DNA of 64,000 bases. It comes from a virus. Shown one piece after another: positions 36,331-44,372 of this stretch. Position 1 is the first letter of the stretch, and each line of letters starts with the position of its first letter. The stretch lies in IMG/VR virus record IMGVR_UViG_3300035670_000083, positions 1-64,000 of that record; one strand, written 5' to 3'. The position numbers and the translations under genes were made by a program. Under the pieces are notes generated by a model. That model did no database searches, was not told the origin of the DNA, and saw only the letters and a program-made list of their open reading frames with translations.

Positions 36331-36543
36331 ATGAATCAAAAATACTATGAAGCTTTGAAATTAAGATTTGAAGCTAAAATGAAAGAAGCCGAGGCTAATC
36401 TAAGCATTTATCTATCTACCGATAATTTGGCTGCTATCGGAGAACATTCAGATTTAATGGAAGAACAAGAGAAATGGATTGAAGTTTGGGTAGATTCCAA
36501 AGATAAACTCGAATCTTTAAAAGAGTTAAAAAAAATAATATAA
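36331..36543 (+). CDS. Small coiled-coil protein
   Basis: 70 aa, one or two long helices (KLRFEAKMKEAEANLSIYLS, EEQEKWIEVWVDSKDKLESL). No other feature. Confidence 0.6.
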   Translation: MNQKYYEALKLRFEAKMKEAEANLSIYLSTDNLAAIGEHSDLMEEQEKWIEVWVDSKDKLESLKELKKII

Positions 36544-36547
36544 TAAT

Positions 36548-37210
36548 ATGAGTAATGATAAAAAATTCGAAAGTTTAACTGTAAAACCAGATGTAAATTT
36601 CTTTGAAAATGAAGAAATGTTTAGAGTCTTAGACTTTGATGTTGAAGCTAACTTGGATTCTAAGGTAGAATCTGTTGAAAATTACATGATGGAAAATACA
36701 GGTGAAGGAAAAACTGAGCAAGAGAAAGATTCTCTTTATGCAAATGCTCAACAACTATATCTTGAATATAAAAATGAATTAAGAGAAGCTAAATTCAATT
36801 TTTTCTTTAATCGACCACAATATAACTTATTGACTGATTTACTATTGAAAAAATTGGAGTATGATGTTAATACCTTATTCATAGCTTTGGAACTTAATGA
36901 AATGTTAAATTCAATTCATGGAACTAAATTTAAAAATGATAACGATTTAGCTGAAATTAAACTAACAGCAACTGAATTAACTTATGTTTATCATTTGATA
37001 CAAACACATAAAGTTAAAGGTTTGACTCAACAAGCTTTTACTTTCGCTTCTCTTTTGACTAGAATTGGAGACGCATCAAAAATCATAAACTATTATGATG
37101 CGAAGGCAAAAACTTTAGTTGAAGAGATTCAAAAATGGGCTTTGTCATTAGATGGTGGTCAACTATTGATGTCAGAAGTTTTACCAAGTCAAGAAACCAA
37201 TGAAGGATAA
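36548..37210 (+). CDS. Helical hypothetical protein
   Basis: 220 aa, almost entirely helical, acidic N terminus, with a conserved-looking FNFFFNRPQYNLLTDLLLKK segment. Spacing of 4 nt to the gene before and an 11-nt overlap with the gene after indicate an operon. Function unknown. Confidence 0.6.
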   Translation: MSNDKKFESLTVKPDVNFFENEEMFRVLDFDVEANLDSKVESVENYMMENTGEGKTEQEKDSLYANAQQLYLEYKNELREAKFNFFFNRPQYNLLTDLLLKKLEYDVNTLFIALELNEMLNSIHGTKFKNDNDLAEIKLTATELTYVYHLIQTHKVKGLTQQAFTFASLLTRIGDASKIINYYDAKAKTLVEEIQKWALSLDGGQLLMSEVLPSQETNEG

Positions 37211-37412
37211 CATAAAAGACTTAGTTAGTAGAATTAAAGGATTGAGGCGATTGAGAAATGCCTCAATCCGATATTCTGAATATATTTCGGGATCCTTGGA
37301 TAAAAGCATTTCTTACTCTGATTATTTATCAGATTTGAGTGATTCTTATGGTCCTGATGCAATATCCTATTCAAGTTATTTATCAGAAAATGTTGAAAAA
37401 TCAACTAAGTGA
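37200..37412 (+). CDS. Small protein with SYSDYLS repeats
   Basis: 70 aa. A basic N terminus (KDLVSRIKGLRRLRNA) is followed by three imperfect repeats: SIRYSEYIS, SISYSDYLS and AISYSSYLSENV. Similar Tyr/Ser repeats occur in small phage structural proteins. It overlaps the converging basic gene by 37 nt. Confidence 0.55.
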   Translation: MKDNIKDLVSRIKGLRRLRNASIRYSEYISGSLDKSISYSDYLSDLSDSYGPDAISYSSYLSENVEKSTK

Positions 37413-37618
37413 TTAAAATTTTCTTTTATTTTCTGAGGTAGGTTTTTGTGTTTTGTTTTTGCAAAATCTCTTAAAGCTTTTTTACCTTTCTTTTTTCCTT
37501 TTTTCATAAAGGATTTAGCTACTTTTTTTATTTCTTCTGGAACATCTTTAGTTTGTCCTGTTGCGTAAGCATAGGCTGCTCCCATAAGTCTTTGTTGTGA
37601 TTTAGATTTAGAAGGCAT
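37376..37618 (-). CDS. DUF3008-type small basic protein
   Basis: 80 aa. MPSKSKSQQRLMGAAYAYAT and PEEIKKVAKSFMKKGKKKG match the DUF3008 family of small phage/bacterial proteins (MPAKSKAQQRFM signature). Strongly basic, likely nucleic-acid binding. A promoter-like element is 21 nt upstream. Confidence 0.75.
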   Translation of the reverse strand: MPSKSKSQQRLMGAAYAYATGQTKDVPEEIKKVAKSFMKKGKKKGKKALRDFAKTKHKNLPQKIKENFNHLVDFSTFSDK

Positions 37619-37639
37619 ATAATTTGAGATATTTTTTAT

Positions 37640-37649
37640 TATATATTAA
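37640..37649 (-). promoter_or_regulatory. TTAATATATA promoter-like element
   Basis: Complement TATATATTAA, 21 nt before the ATG at 37618. It lies within the end of the isochorismatase-like gene region. Confidence 0.5.
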
Positions 37650-38260
37650 ATTGGACAATGTGATGCGGAGTAAATGAATTTCCAATTTCTTTTAATATTC
37701 AATCCTAATGATTCTGCTGTTGTTATAATATCCTCTAAACACTCAGAATCTGATCCTCCAACGATTTCAATATTTTCACCTTTTAATTTTTGAAAAATTT
37801 CATAAAGTTTTTTTGGTAAATGGAACCATTTATGATTATTGCCAATATAAACTATTATAGTTCCTTCTTTTGTTGGAAAGAATTCACCTTTTTTCAATAA
37901 ATTTTTATTTTCTTTTTCTTTTATGTTGTTATAAACTTTTTTATCCAGTATTTTTTTATAGAAATCGGCATTAACATCATAATTGTATCTTTTTTCAATT
38001 AGTTCTTTTTGATTTGTAAAGTGATATAGATCATCATGGATAGGTATTTCGGGTTCTTCGTGATAAAGGTAATCTTTATCTACATTCTTACCTTCTACGT
38101 GGTTGTCCCAAATTTGATAAACATTTTCAAAGTTATTACAATGCTTCTTTAATTCGTTTAAATAAAGTTCTGTAAAGAATTTAGAGAATGACTTTTGTAC
38201 ATCAACAATTATAAGTGAAGTTTTAATATTGTGACTTTCAAATGTTTTAAGATATTTCAT
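37646..38260 (-). CDS. Isochorismatase/nicotinamidase-like cysteine hydrolase with leader
   Basis: 204 aa: leader MKYLKTFESHNIKTS, then SLIIVDVQKSFSKFF with the first acidic residue of the family, and near the end EIVGGSDSECLEDIITTAES, which places the nucleophilic Cys before a helix as in isochorismatase-like hydrolases. The central region is longer and more charged than usual. The family hydrolyses small amides or ethers (nicotinamidase is a member); the substrate is unknown. A leader on an enzyme suggests packaging. Confidence 0.65.
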   Translation of the reverse strand: MKYLKTFESHNIKTSLIIVDVQKSFSKFFTELYLNELKKHCNNFENVYQIWDNHVEGKNVDKDYLYHEEPEIPIHDDLYHFTNQKELIEKRYNYDVNADFYKKILDKKVYNNIKEKENKNLLKKGEFFPTKEGTIIVYIGNNHKWFHLPKKLYEIFQKLKGENIEIVGGSDSECLEDIITTAESLGLNIKRNWKFIYSASHCPI

Positions 38261-38274
38261 ACTATTATATATTT

Positions 38275-38303
38275 AAAAACCCACTAAAAATTAGTGGGTT
38301 TTT
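38275..38303. terminator. Bidirectional intrinsic terminator
   Basis: AAAAACCCACTA/TAGTGGGTTTTT stem with a 5-nt loop, ending the leftward Gln/Gly-rich gene. Confidence 0.8.
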
Positions 38304-38327
38304 AAATAATTTAAAATTTTGTTTTGA

Positions 38328-38975
38328 TTAAAGTGGAAGTTCTTCTTCTCCTTCTTCACCTTCTGTTTCTTCTCCTTCTATTTCCTCGAATTCTCCTTGT
38401 CCCTGAGCTTGTCCTTGCATCTGAGTTTGTCCCTGAGCTTGTCCTTGCATCTGAGCTTGTCCCTGAGCTTGTCCTTGCATCTGAGCTTGTCCCTGAGCTT
38501 GTCCTTGTCCTTGAGCTTGTCCTTGCATCTGAGATTGTCCTTGCATCTGAGTTTGTCCTTGAGATTGTCCTTGCATTTGAGGTTCTTCTTGCATCTGTCC
38601 CTGTCCTTGCATTTGACCTTGTGGTTGTGCTTCCACTTGAATCTGTGCTTGTTGACCTTGAGGTTGAGTCTGTACTTCTCCTTGTCCTTGTGCATCACCA
38701 GTTAAAGCTCCTGCTGGAATTTGATCAACATTTAAGAAGTTCTGTGTTATATATTTTACAACTTCTTCAGCTATATCAACATCACCAAAGAATTGTCTTA
38801 GGTTTTTACCAGTGTTGTCTTTCACTTTCTTAACATAAGCGTTAATCATTGATTGTGGTATGTCAATCATTGTTCTCACCTTATAGATGTCGTTAACTTG
38901 TAGAACAGATTCTTTAATGATCTCTTCTTTTCTTTTTTTGGTTTGATAGTTTCCAAATTTTCTAATATGTTTCAT
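38328..38975 (-). CDS. Leader-bearing protein with Gln/Gly-rich repeats
   Basis: 215 aa: leader MKHIRKFGNYQTKKRKEE, a folded-looking part to about residue 95, then a low-complexity tract (about 95-190) of QGQAQ and QMQG units encoded by CTTGxCCTTG-type DNA repeats, and an acidic end (EEIEGEETEGEEGEEELPL). The repeat tract is probably disordered and may vary in length by slippage. Role unknown; the leader hints at a virion location. Confidence 0.7.
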   Translation of the reverse strand: MKHIRKFGNYQTKKRKEEIIKESVLQVNDIYKVRTMIDIPQSMINAYVKKVKDNTGKNLRQFFGDVDIAEEVVKYITQNFLNVDQIPAGALTGDAQGQGEVQTQPQGQQAQIQVEAQPQGQMQGQGQMQEEPQMQGQSQGQTQMQGQSQMQGQAQGQGQAQGQAQMQGQAQGQAQMQGQAQGQTQMQGQAQGQGEFEEIEGEETEGEEGEEELPL

Positions 38976-39026
38976 ATTAATAGATAATTTTTTATATACT
39001 ATATATTAGTTAAAAAAACTCACTTT

Positions 39027-39584
39027 TTACCGAGTTCCGAAGAATATTCCAAGAACAATTGCTGCTGCTGTGGCAACTCCTGTTGTTGTCCATCCTATTA
39101 TTTTTTGGGTATTTGATTTATTGAGATCTTTTTTTAATCCTTCGATAATCTCATCTTTATTTTCTATTTGTTGATTTGTTAAATCTAATTCTAAAATCTT
39201 TGAGGCAACTTGTTGTTTAAGATTGTTTATCTGTGACTTTTGATTATTTAGTTGTTGATTCAAATTTTCAATTTTTACTTCCTGTATATGTATTTTTCTA
39301 TCTTGTTCATCAATAACAGCGACAAAATATGAATCTAAAGAATCACATTTCATGCCTTTTTTCTCAAAAAGTTCTAATAGATCAGTGTTGTTATCTAATA
39401 TTTGAAGTTGTTTTACTGTTATTATTACTCCTATTGTATCACCATTTTGTACAAAGTATTCTGGTAAATTTTCTTTATTGAAAACAACTGATTCTGTATT
39501 TGTTTCAGTAGATATTGTATCTATTTCTTGTGAGAAAACATTTATTGTGATAAAGAGTGATAAGATTAAAAAAATTGTTCTCAT
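39027..39584 (-). CDS. Exported coiled-coil protein with C-terminal membrane segment
   Basis: 185 aa. Signal peptide MRTIFLILSLFITINVFSQ (flavobacterial style, cut near FSQ-E), a periplasmic domain, a long coiled coil (about 95-150) and a C-terminal hydrophobic helix (IIGWTTTGVATAAAIVLGIF). With the next gene it could form an envelope-spanning complex such as a spanin; this is inferred from topology only. Confidence 0.6.
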   Translation of the reverse strand: MRTIFLILSLFITINVFSQEIDTISTETNTESVVFNKENLPEYFVQNGDTIGVIITVKQLQILDNNTDLLELFEKKGMKCDSLDSYFVAVIDEQDRKIHIQEVKIENLNQQLNNQKSQINNLKQQVASKILELDLTNQQIENKDEIIEGLKKDLNKSNTQKIIGWTTTGVATAAAIVLGIFFGTR

Positions 39585-39588
39585 TTTG

Positions 39589-40038
39589 TTATTTTGTTTT
39601 TTCTTTGATTGAATCTAATAAAGATTTTCCAGTTCTATTTGGTGGATTTTTTTTAAATTCTTCAATATCTTTATTTAATTTTTCTTTTTCTGATAAGGCA
39701 TCTTTCAATTCTTTGTTTTTTCTCATCAGGTTTTTATCAACTTGTATCAATCTAAGGTTCAATTCTTCGTATTCTGATTCAAGTTTTACTAGTTTGATAG
39801 AATCTTTTTCAAATTTCATAAGAAGTGTTTCATATTCTTTTCTTATCTTGTTTTTCTCTTTTTCAATTAATCTATTTTCTTTTTCAAGTTCTTTTCTTTG
39901 TTCTTTGTGAGTATTTCCATCTAACATTGCTTTTGTATAGAAAACTCCACATACTATAAATAGTATAATAATAATAACTGATTTTAGATCTAATCTAGCG
40001 ACGAATGTTGTTCCGAACTCTTTTAGGTTTTCTTTCAT
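39589..40038 (-). CDS. Membrane-anchored coiled-coil protein
   Basis: 149 aa. One transmembrane helix at about 19-40 (VIIIILFIVCGVFYTKAML), then a continuous coiled coil of about 80 residues. Layout of an inner-membrane spanin or other lysis/structural anchor. It is 4 nt upstream of the exported coiled-coil gene, and the two are surely one operon. Confidence 0.65.
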   Translation of the reverse strand: MKENLKEFGTTFVARLDLKSVIIIILFIVCGVFYTKAMLDGNTHKEQRKELEKENRLIEKEKNKIRKEYETLLMKFEKDSIKLVKLESEYEELNLRLIQVDKNLMRKNKELKDALSEKEKLNKDIEEFKKNPPNRTGKSLLDSIKEKTK

Positions 40039-40116
40039 GATTTTTAATAATTTTTTGATTTAGTATTCAAAAAAATAACTATATTTGTAAATATATATCA
40101 AAAATAAAACTCCCTA

Positions 40117-40644
40117 ATGATTAAAAGAATTGTATCATATGACTTTGATGGAACTTTATGTTTCACACCTGAACCTATTGAAGGTGAAAAAGTTTGGAAA
40201 AAAGAAACTGGAACCGATTGGCCTTATACTGGTTGGTGGTCAAAAAAAGAAACATTGGATTTGAATATTTTTGATATTCCTGTTAATCAATTTGTTTATA
40301 GGAAATATCTTGATGATATGGCTCGTAAAGAGGAAAAGAATGATACTTTTGTATTGTTGGCAACTGGTAGACTTGAAAGATTAAGAAAAGAAGTTGAAAA
40401 AGTTCTGAATCATCATAACTTATCATTTGATAAGGTTTCTCTTAATACAGGTGGAGATACTTATACATTCAAGAAAAGACTTTTTGAGGATTTGATTAAA
40501 GAATATAATCCTGAGGTTTTTGTTATGTATGATGATAGGCATGAGCATTTGGTAAAATTTGAAGAATGGGCGAAAACACAACCTTGTCGTGTAGAAATCA
40601 TAGATGTTACTAAGAGTAATAAAACACCAAAAATTATAAATTAA
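40117..40644 (+). CDS. HAD-family phosphatase, Swiss-army-knife RNA repair type
   Basis: 175 aa. SYDFDGTLCFTP (motif I with the catalytic Asp pair), FVLLATGRLERLRKEVEKVL (motif II region) and VFVMYDDRHEHLVKFEEW (motif III/IV acids) are arranged as in the HAD_SAK_1 family, linked to nucleic-acid end repair. Followed after 4 nt by clpS. Confidence 0.8.
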   Translation: MIKRIVSYDFDGTLCFTPEPIEGEKVWKKETGTDWPYTGWWSKKETLDLNIFDIPVNQFVYRKYLDDMARKEEKNDTFVLLATGRLERLRKEVEKVLNHHNLSFDKVSLNTGGDTYTFKKRLFEDLIKEYNPEVFVMYDDRHEHLVKFEEWAKTQPCRVEIIDVTKSNKTPKIIN

Positions 40645-40648
40645 AAAT

Positions 40649-40930
40649 ATGAGTACAATAACAGAAAAAAAATCAAAATCAAAAGTAGATGAAATACTTT
40701 CAAAGCCATTTAAGTTGATTCTTCACAACGATGATTATAATTCCTTCGAATGGGTAATAACTTGTTTGATTAAAGTTTGTGGACATGATCATCAACAAGC
40801 TGAGCAGTGTGCTCATATAGTTCATTTTAACGGTGAATGTGATGTTAAAAGAGGTGATTATGAGAAACTATCTGTGATGAAGGAGAAATTACAGAATGCT
40901 GGTTTGTCAGTTACTATAGAATCAAATTAG
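40649..40930 (+). CDS. clpS: ClpS-like adaptor
   Basis: 93 aa, full length. FKLILHNDDYNSFEWVITCL carries the NDD motif that starts the N-degron pocket; AEQCAHIVHFNGECDVKRGD and KLQNAGLSVTIE complete the family pattern. Bacterial ClpS delivers N-degron substrates to ClpAP and inhibits other ClpA substrates. A phage copy could redirect host proteolysis. It is the last gene before the cassette array. Confidence 0.92.
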   Translation: MSTITEKKSKSKVDEILSKPFKLILHNDDYNSFEWVITCLIKVCGHDHQQAEQCAHIVHFNGECDVKRGDYEKLSVMKEKLQNAGLSVTIESN

Positions 40931-40954
40931 TAAAGTATATCAAGAAATAGACTG

Positions 40955-40990
40955 AACCTCACATTACATATACATCTTGTTATATTCAGT
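40955..40990 (+). repeat. Half attC-like site at the array start
   Basis: CTCACATTACATATACATCT followed by TTGTTATATTCAG. It matches the right arm of the sites ending at 43378 and 46049, but no left arm precedes it, so it may be the fixed end of the array. Confidence 0.5.
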
Positions 40991-41030
40991 AATTTTTAAA
41001 TTATTTTCAAAAAATCGTTTTTTTTTTTTA

Positions 41031-41040
41031 TTAATATATA
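41031..41040 (+). promoter_or_regulatory. TTAATATATA promoter-like element in cassette 1
   Basis: Ends 23 nt before the ATG of the 12-codon stub at 41064. The upstream 50 nt resemble the start of the cassette at 42063. Confidence 0.5.
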
Positions 41041-41063
41041 GAATATAAATATTATCAGAAGAA

Positions 41064-41102
41064 ATGAAAAATGTAAAACTATATAAAGTGGATACGTATT
41101 AA
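41064..41102 (+). pseudogene. 12-codon leader stub
   Basis: ATG to TAA encoding MKNVKLYKVDTY, a leader-like start preceded by a normally spaced promoter-like box but with no body. It could be the remnant of a cassette whose body was lost, or a tiny leader peptide. Confidence 0.35.
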
Positions 41103-41113
41103 TTTTTTTATTA

Positions 41114-41156
41114 CACATAACGTTCCGATTATTTGCGTTCGGTGGGGCGTTACACC
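41114..41156 (+). repeat. attC-like palindrome 1
   Basis: CACATAACG at the left and GGGCGTTACACC at the right, AAC at 41119 and GTT at 41149, inner arms TCCGA/TTCGG. Short (about 33 nt between the outer triplets). Confidence 0.55.
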
Positions 41157-41172
41157 ACCAATGATTATTATA

Positions 41173-42004
41173 TGAGTAAAGAAATGAGAAGGTTAATAGT
41201 TACTTTTAATAAGTTTGTTATTAAAGAAAAGTCTAATAATATTAAAAAATAGTTTCAAAATATGATGCTCCGTATGGAATTATTTTTGATGGGGAAAACA
41301 AAATATTAGTTGGTGATATGCACCAAACACCAGTTGAATTATCTAAAAAACTTGAAAATAAAGTAGTTAATGTTGCAAACAAATATGGTTATTATGGTGA
41401 AGGTATTGGTTTGGAACATAACGAAGCAATCACCAAATCATCTTTTTATGAAAGATTAGACCCCAAAAAACATTATGGTTCTTGGGATAGAAAATTAATT
41501 GAAAGTGGTGAAGTACCTGAAGATAAAAAATATTTTTTTTTGTATGCTTTGTTTTCAAATCCAAAAGAAAATCATAGATTAGAAAAATTATTGGAAAATA
41601 CGGAAGAAGAAGATACAATTTTTTATGTCTTACTAAAAACTATACCCGATTGGTCAGCAGATATGGGTAAATTTAGTTTAGGACAAAAAGAACTAAATAA
41701 ATTTCTTAAAGAAATAAGTGAAAATGGAATTGATTTTATTCAAATGTCACAACAAAAAGCAGATGAAAAATCATTATCAGAATTTTTAGATTTAGGAGAA
41801 AAATTACAATGGCCTGAAAAAAATTGGCAAGATTATCCAAATATGGCAGGTAAATTTGCAAGAGTGGCGACAACCATTAGAGACCAATTTTTAATTAATG
41901 CTGGACCTGGGGTTTATTTTGTCGGTGCGGGACATCTTAAAGATATTGTAAAAATGGGCAAAGAAAAAAAATTATCTTTAATAGGGGGCGAAAAAATCAT
42001 GTAA
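41173..42004 (+). pseudogene. TraB/ChaN-like cassette gene with a -1 frameshift
   Basis: The frame from ATG 41173 (MSKEMRRLIVTFNKFVIKEK, leader-like) ends at TAG 41251-41253 after an A6 run. One extra A would join it to the next frame, which reads IVSKYDAPYGIIFDGENKIL, VGDMHQTPVELSKK and on to the stop at 42004; the intact part from ATG 41318 is 228 aa. VGDMHQTP near the front and VYFVGAGHLKDIV near the end recall the GxxH and GAGH motifs of TraB/GumN or ChaN-like proteins. The break may be real decay, a homopolymer sequencing error or slippage. Confidence 0.55.
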
Positions 42005-42015
42005 AAAATATTGTG

Positions 42016-42068
42016 TATAACGTCCGATGATAAACAATCGCTTTAATGTTGTTTATCATTTGTTATAT
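42016..42068 (+). repeat. attC-like palindrome 2
   Basis: AAC 42019 and GTT 42062 enclose GATGATAAACAA and TTGTTTATCATT (11 of 12 paired) around a short loop. The core differs by one base from the site at 45301, while the sequences outside the triplets differ. Confidence 0.65.
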
Positions 42069-42111
42069 TCAGTTAAATTTTTTCAATTATTTCAAAAAAC
42101 CGTTTTCTTTA

Positions 42112-42121
42112 TTAATATATA
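42112..42121 (+). promoter_or_regulatory. TTAATATATA promoter-like element in cassette 3
   Basis: Ends 22 nt before the ATG at 42144; the cassette therefore brings its own promoter. Confidence 0.55.
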
Positions 42122-42143
42122 AAAGAAAAATAATATTAAAACT

Positions 42144-42818
42144 ATGAAACATATAAAAAAATATGAAACTTTTCTAGAAAAAAAATGGATACTAGGAATA
42201 AATGAAAACATTTTTGATAAAATTGAATCACTAGTTAAGGGAAAATCAGACTCTGGTAAAATTATATCCGAATTCTTAACTAAGAACGGAATTAAAGAAA
42301 CTGGGACTGCATATTCAATTCTCTATTTGGGCGGTGCTAATCCAGGCAAATCCGAATTAAGTCACCCATTTGATTATTTACATTATACACCAGGTATCGC
42401 TAAGATTACAGAAGATGGTGTTTTAGTATTAAATGATGAAAAATCTAAATCATTAAAAACACCAGATACATTATCATTTCTAGCAATTATTGAAAAAGAT
42501 GATATTGTTAAAAATTGGACATTTGGATTAAAACAAGGGTGTAGTGTAAATAAAAATGATTATACTTTTGATTTAACAAAGGATATTTCAACTCTAACTT
42601 TTAAAAAATCTATGTGGTCAATGTTGAAACAAACTTGGATTAAAGGAGAAGATGAAGTTGTAGAACTTGATAATGATATTACTGAACTTAAAGAGGAAGA
42701 TACTATATCCTTCAAAACCCCTATGAATATGATAACTCTACAACAATGGGTTGATAAGTTGAATGAGACAGGATGGGTTAAAGAAAATAGTAAATATTTT
42801 AAAGAATATATAAAGTAG
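42144..42818 (+). CDS. Cassette protein with leader, unknown function
   Basis: 224 aa, MKHIKKYETFLEKKWILGIN leader. The body has a glycine-rich turn (YSILYLGGANPGKSELSHPF) and a C-terminal helix with two Trp. No recognised family. Sole gene of its cassette, bounded by the palindromes at 42016 and 42900. Confidence 0.65.
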   Translation: MKHIKKYETFLEKKWILGINENIFDKIESLVKGKSDSGKIISEFLTKNGIKETGTAYSILYLGGANPGKSELSHPFDYLHYTPGIAKITEDGVLVLNDEKSKSLKTPDTLSFLAIIEKDDIVKNWTFGLKQGCSVNKNDYTFDLTKDISTLTFKKSMWSMLKQTWIKGEDEVVELDNDITELKEEDTISFKTPMNMITLQQWVDKLNETGWVKENSKYFKEYIK

Positions 42819-42899
42819 GCAATAATCCACAAATAAAAAACACCAATTCGTTAAGTGAAATTGATTATTTTATATCCACAATTGGAAAACGAAACAGAA

Positions 42900-42952
42900 C
42901 TTAACGGTTGAGAATATGTGTTCGTTTTAATGACACATATTCTTTGTTATAT
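42900..42952 (+). repeat. attC-like palindrome 3
   Basis: AAC 42903 and GTT 42946, with perfect 10-bp arms GAATATGTGT/ACACATATTC and an 11-nt loop. The spacing between AAC and GTT is the same as in the sites at 42016 and 45301. Confidence 0.6.
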
Positions 42953-42975
42953 TTAGTATCAAAAATTTTATACAA

Positions 42976-43218
42976 ATGAAAAAATGTAAATGTATTAAAG
43001 AATCTTCTTGGTTTTTAATTGATGATTCCTTCGATAAGAATTCTAAATTAAATGGTGGTGGATTTTCTTTTCAAGTAGGTAGTGAATATGATTATTTTGA
43101 AGAAGATACACCATTTGGAAATGGTATGTCGGTTATCCATCCTAAACATGGGAAAGAAAATCCTACTGGTTTTGATGAAAGAAGATTCTACGAACACTTT
43201 GAAATAATAAACTCATAA
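42976..43218 (+). CDS. Small cassette protein
   Basis: 80 aa, MKKCKCIKESSWFLIDDSFD. Cys pair near the start, then a compact strand-rich fold with a GFSFQVGSEYDYFEED segment. No leader. Function unknown. Confidence 0.6.
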   Translation: MKKCKCIKESSWFLIDDSFDKNSKLNGGGFSFQVGSEYDYFEEDTPFGNGMSVIHPKHGKENPTGFDERRFYEHFEIINS

Positions 43219-43234
43219 AATTTTTGATATTGAA

Positions 43235-43386
43235 CCTAACGATACTCAGATATATTTAGGTTTTCTTTTTAATGTAGTGTGAGATTTGAAACACTACCTG
43301 TCAATATACCAACAAACTCTATTAGAAGCACTTACCTTCAATTAACCACCGAATCTCACATTACATATACACCTTGTTATGTGTAG
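43235..43386 (+). repeat. Long attC-like site 4 (composite)
   Basis: AAC at 43238 starts a 28-nt block that recurs exactly at 44953 and 46416. Further in, GTAGTGTGAGATT (43274-43286) pairs with AATCTCACATTAC (43352-43364), 12 of 13. GTT is at 43376. The length (about 140 nt) is within the known attC size range. It could also be two sites with a lost cassette between them. No gene is seen in this 270-nt stretch. Confidence 0.5.
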
Positions 43387-43488
43387 GTGTGATTATTTAC
43401 CACCAAACTCTATTCGGAGAACTGAAAGAAAATTTTAGAAAAAAGAAGGGAGGGAAATTTAATTCAGAATATTTTATATATATCATCT

Positions 43489-44304
43489 ATGATACTCAAA
43501 TTTAATCAGTTTATAACTGAAAGACTTTCCTATTCTGAAGATGTTGAGATGATCTCAAAGATTATAATTGAATACTTATATGGTAAAGAAAACTGGGAAT
43601 CAGAAGAAGTGATAAAAATAGATAATTCGGTTATAAATGAAGTAAGAATACAATTCATAGATAATTTAAGTAAGTTAGGAAAAAAATCATCATTTAATCC
43701 AAATAAATCAGATTATAATAATCGTATGATATTTTTAGAATTTGATCCAGATGAAATCACCGAAGGATTGTTAAATCATGAAGTATTTCATGGGTGGGAA
43801 TGGATTCGAAATGAAGGAAAACATTTAACTAATTCTTTTCAATTCGCAATTATTCAATTAAATAATTACTTTGAAGAAGATGAAAACATATCTGAAATTA
43901 TTCAACTATTTTATTTAATGTCAGATGCTGAAATTAGATCTCATTTAAATAGTGATATATTTGAATTTAAAAGATGGAAAGAGGATAAAAATACCACTTC
44001 GATGGAAGAAATAGATTTATTAATAGAGGAAACAGATACATTTCAAAATTATCAATTTGTGAAAAAATTTAATCTAAACGAATATTTAAATAAATTGAGT
44101 ACTGAGAAATTAGATGAATTTATATCAGCAGTTGAACAAATGAAGTATATGAAAGATGGTGAAGAGTCTGAAATTATGGTGAAGAGATTTTCTGATTTAG
44201 AGAGAAGTAAATTTATACAAAAGTTAAATATTATACACAAACAACAAAGTGAAAAAATTACTAAATATTTAGGAAAATTAATATTATATTTCAGAAACTC
44301 TTAA
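43489..44304 (+). CDS. Cassette-encoded HExxH metalloprotease-like protein with leader
   Basis: 271 aa, leader MILKFNQFITERLSYSED. The zinc-protease motif HEVFH is at 97-101 (LLNHEVFHGWEWIRNE). A downstream Glu in YLMSDAEIRSHLN (E148) is placed to be the third ligand, as in ExxH-E metallopeptidases. The last 120 residues are helical and charged. The best-supported enzyme of the array; a packaged or injected protease is possible. Target unknown. Confidence 0.65.
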   Translation: MILKFNQFITERLSYSEDVEMISKIIIEYLYGKENWESEEVIKIDNSVINEVRIQFIDNLSKLGKKSSFNPNKSDYNNRMIFLEFDPDEITEGLLNHEVFHGWEWIRNEGKHLTNSFQFAIIQLNNYFEEDENISEIIQLFYLMSDAEIRSHLNSDIFEFKRWKEDKNTTSMEEIDLLIEETDTFQNYQFVKKFNLNEYLNKLSTEKLDEFISAVEQMKYMKDGEESEIMVKRFSDLERSKFIQKLNIIHKQQSEKITKYLGKLILYFRNS

Positions 44305-44372
44305 ATTTTTTTTAGAAAAAATTTATTTGATACATTTTTAATTACTATATTTGCGTATATAATAAAAATAAA

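Noticed and set aside
37376-37412. The overlap of the SYSDYLS gene and the DUF3008 gene as an error
   Set aside because: Both proteins have good family or repeat signatures, and short tail-to-tail overlaps are common in this genome.
38324-38833. Leu-rich plus-strand frames opposite the Gln/Gly tract
   Set aside because: Low-complexity complement of CTTG repeats; the minus-strand gene has a leader, a normal start and a terminator.
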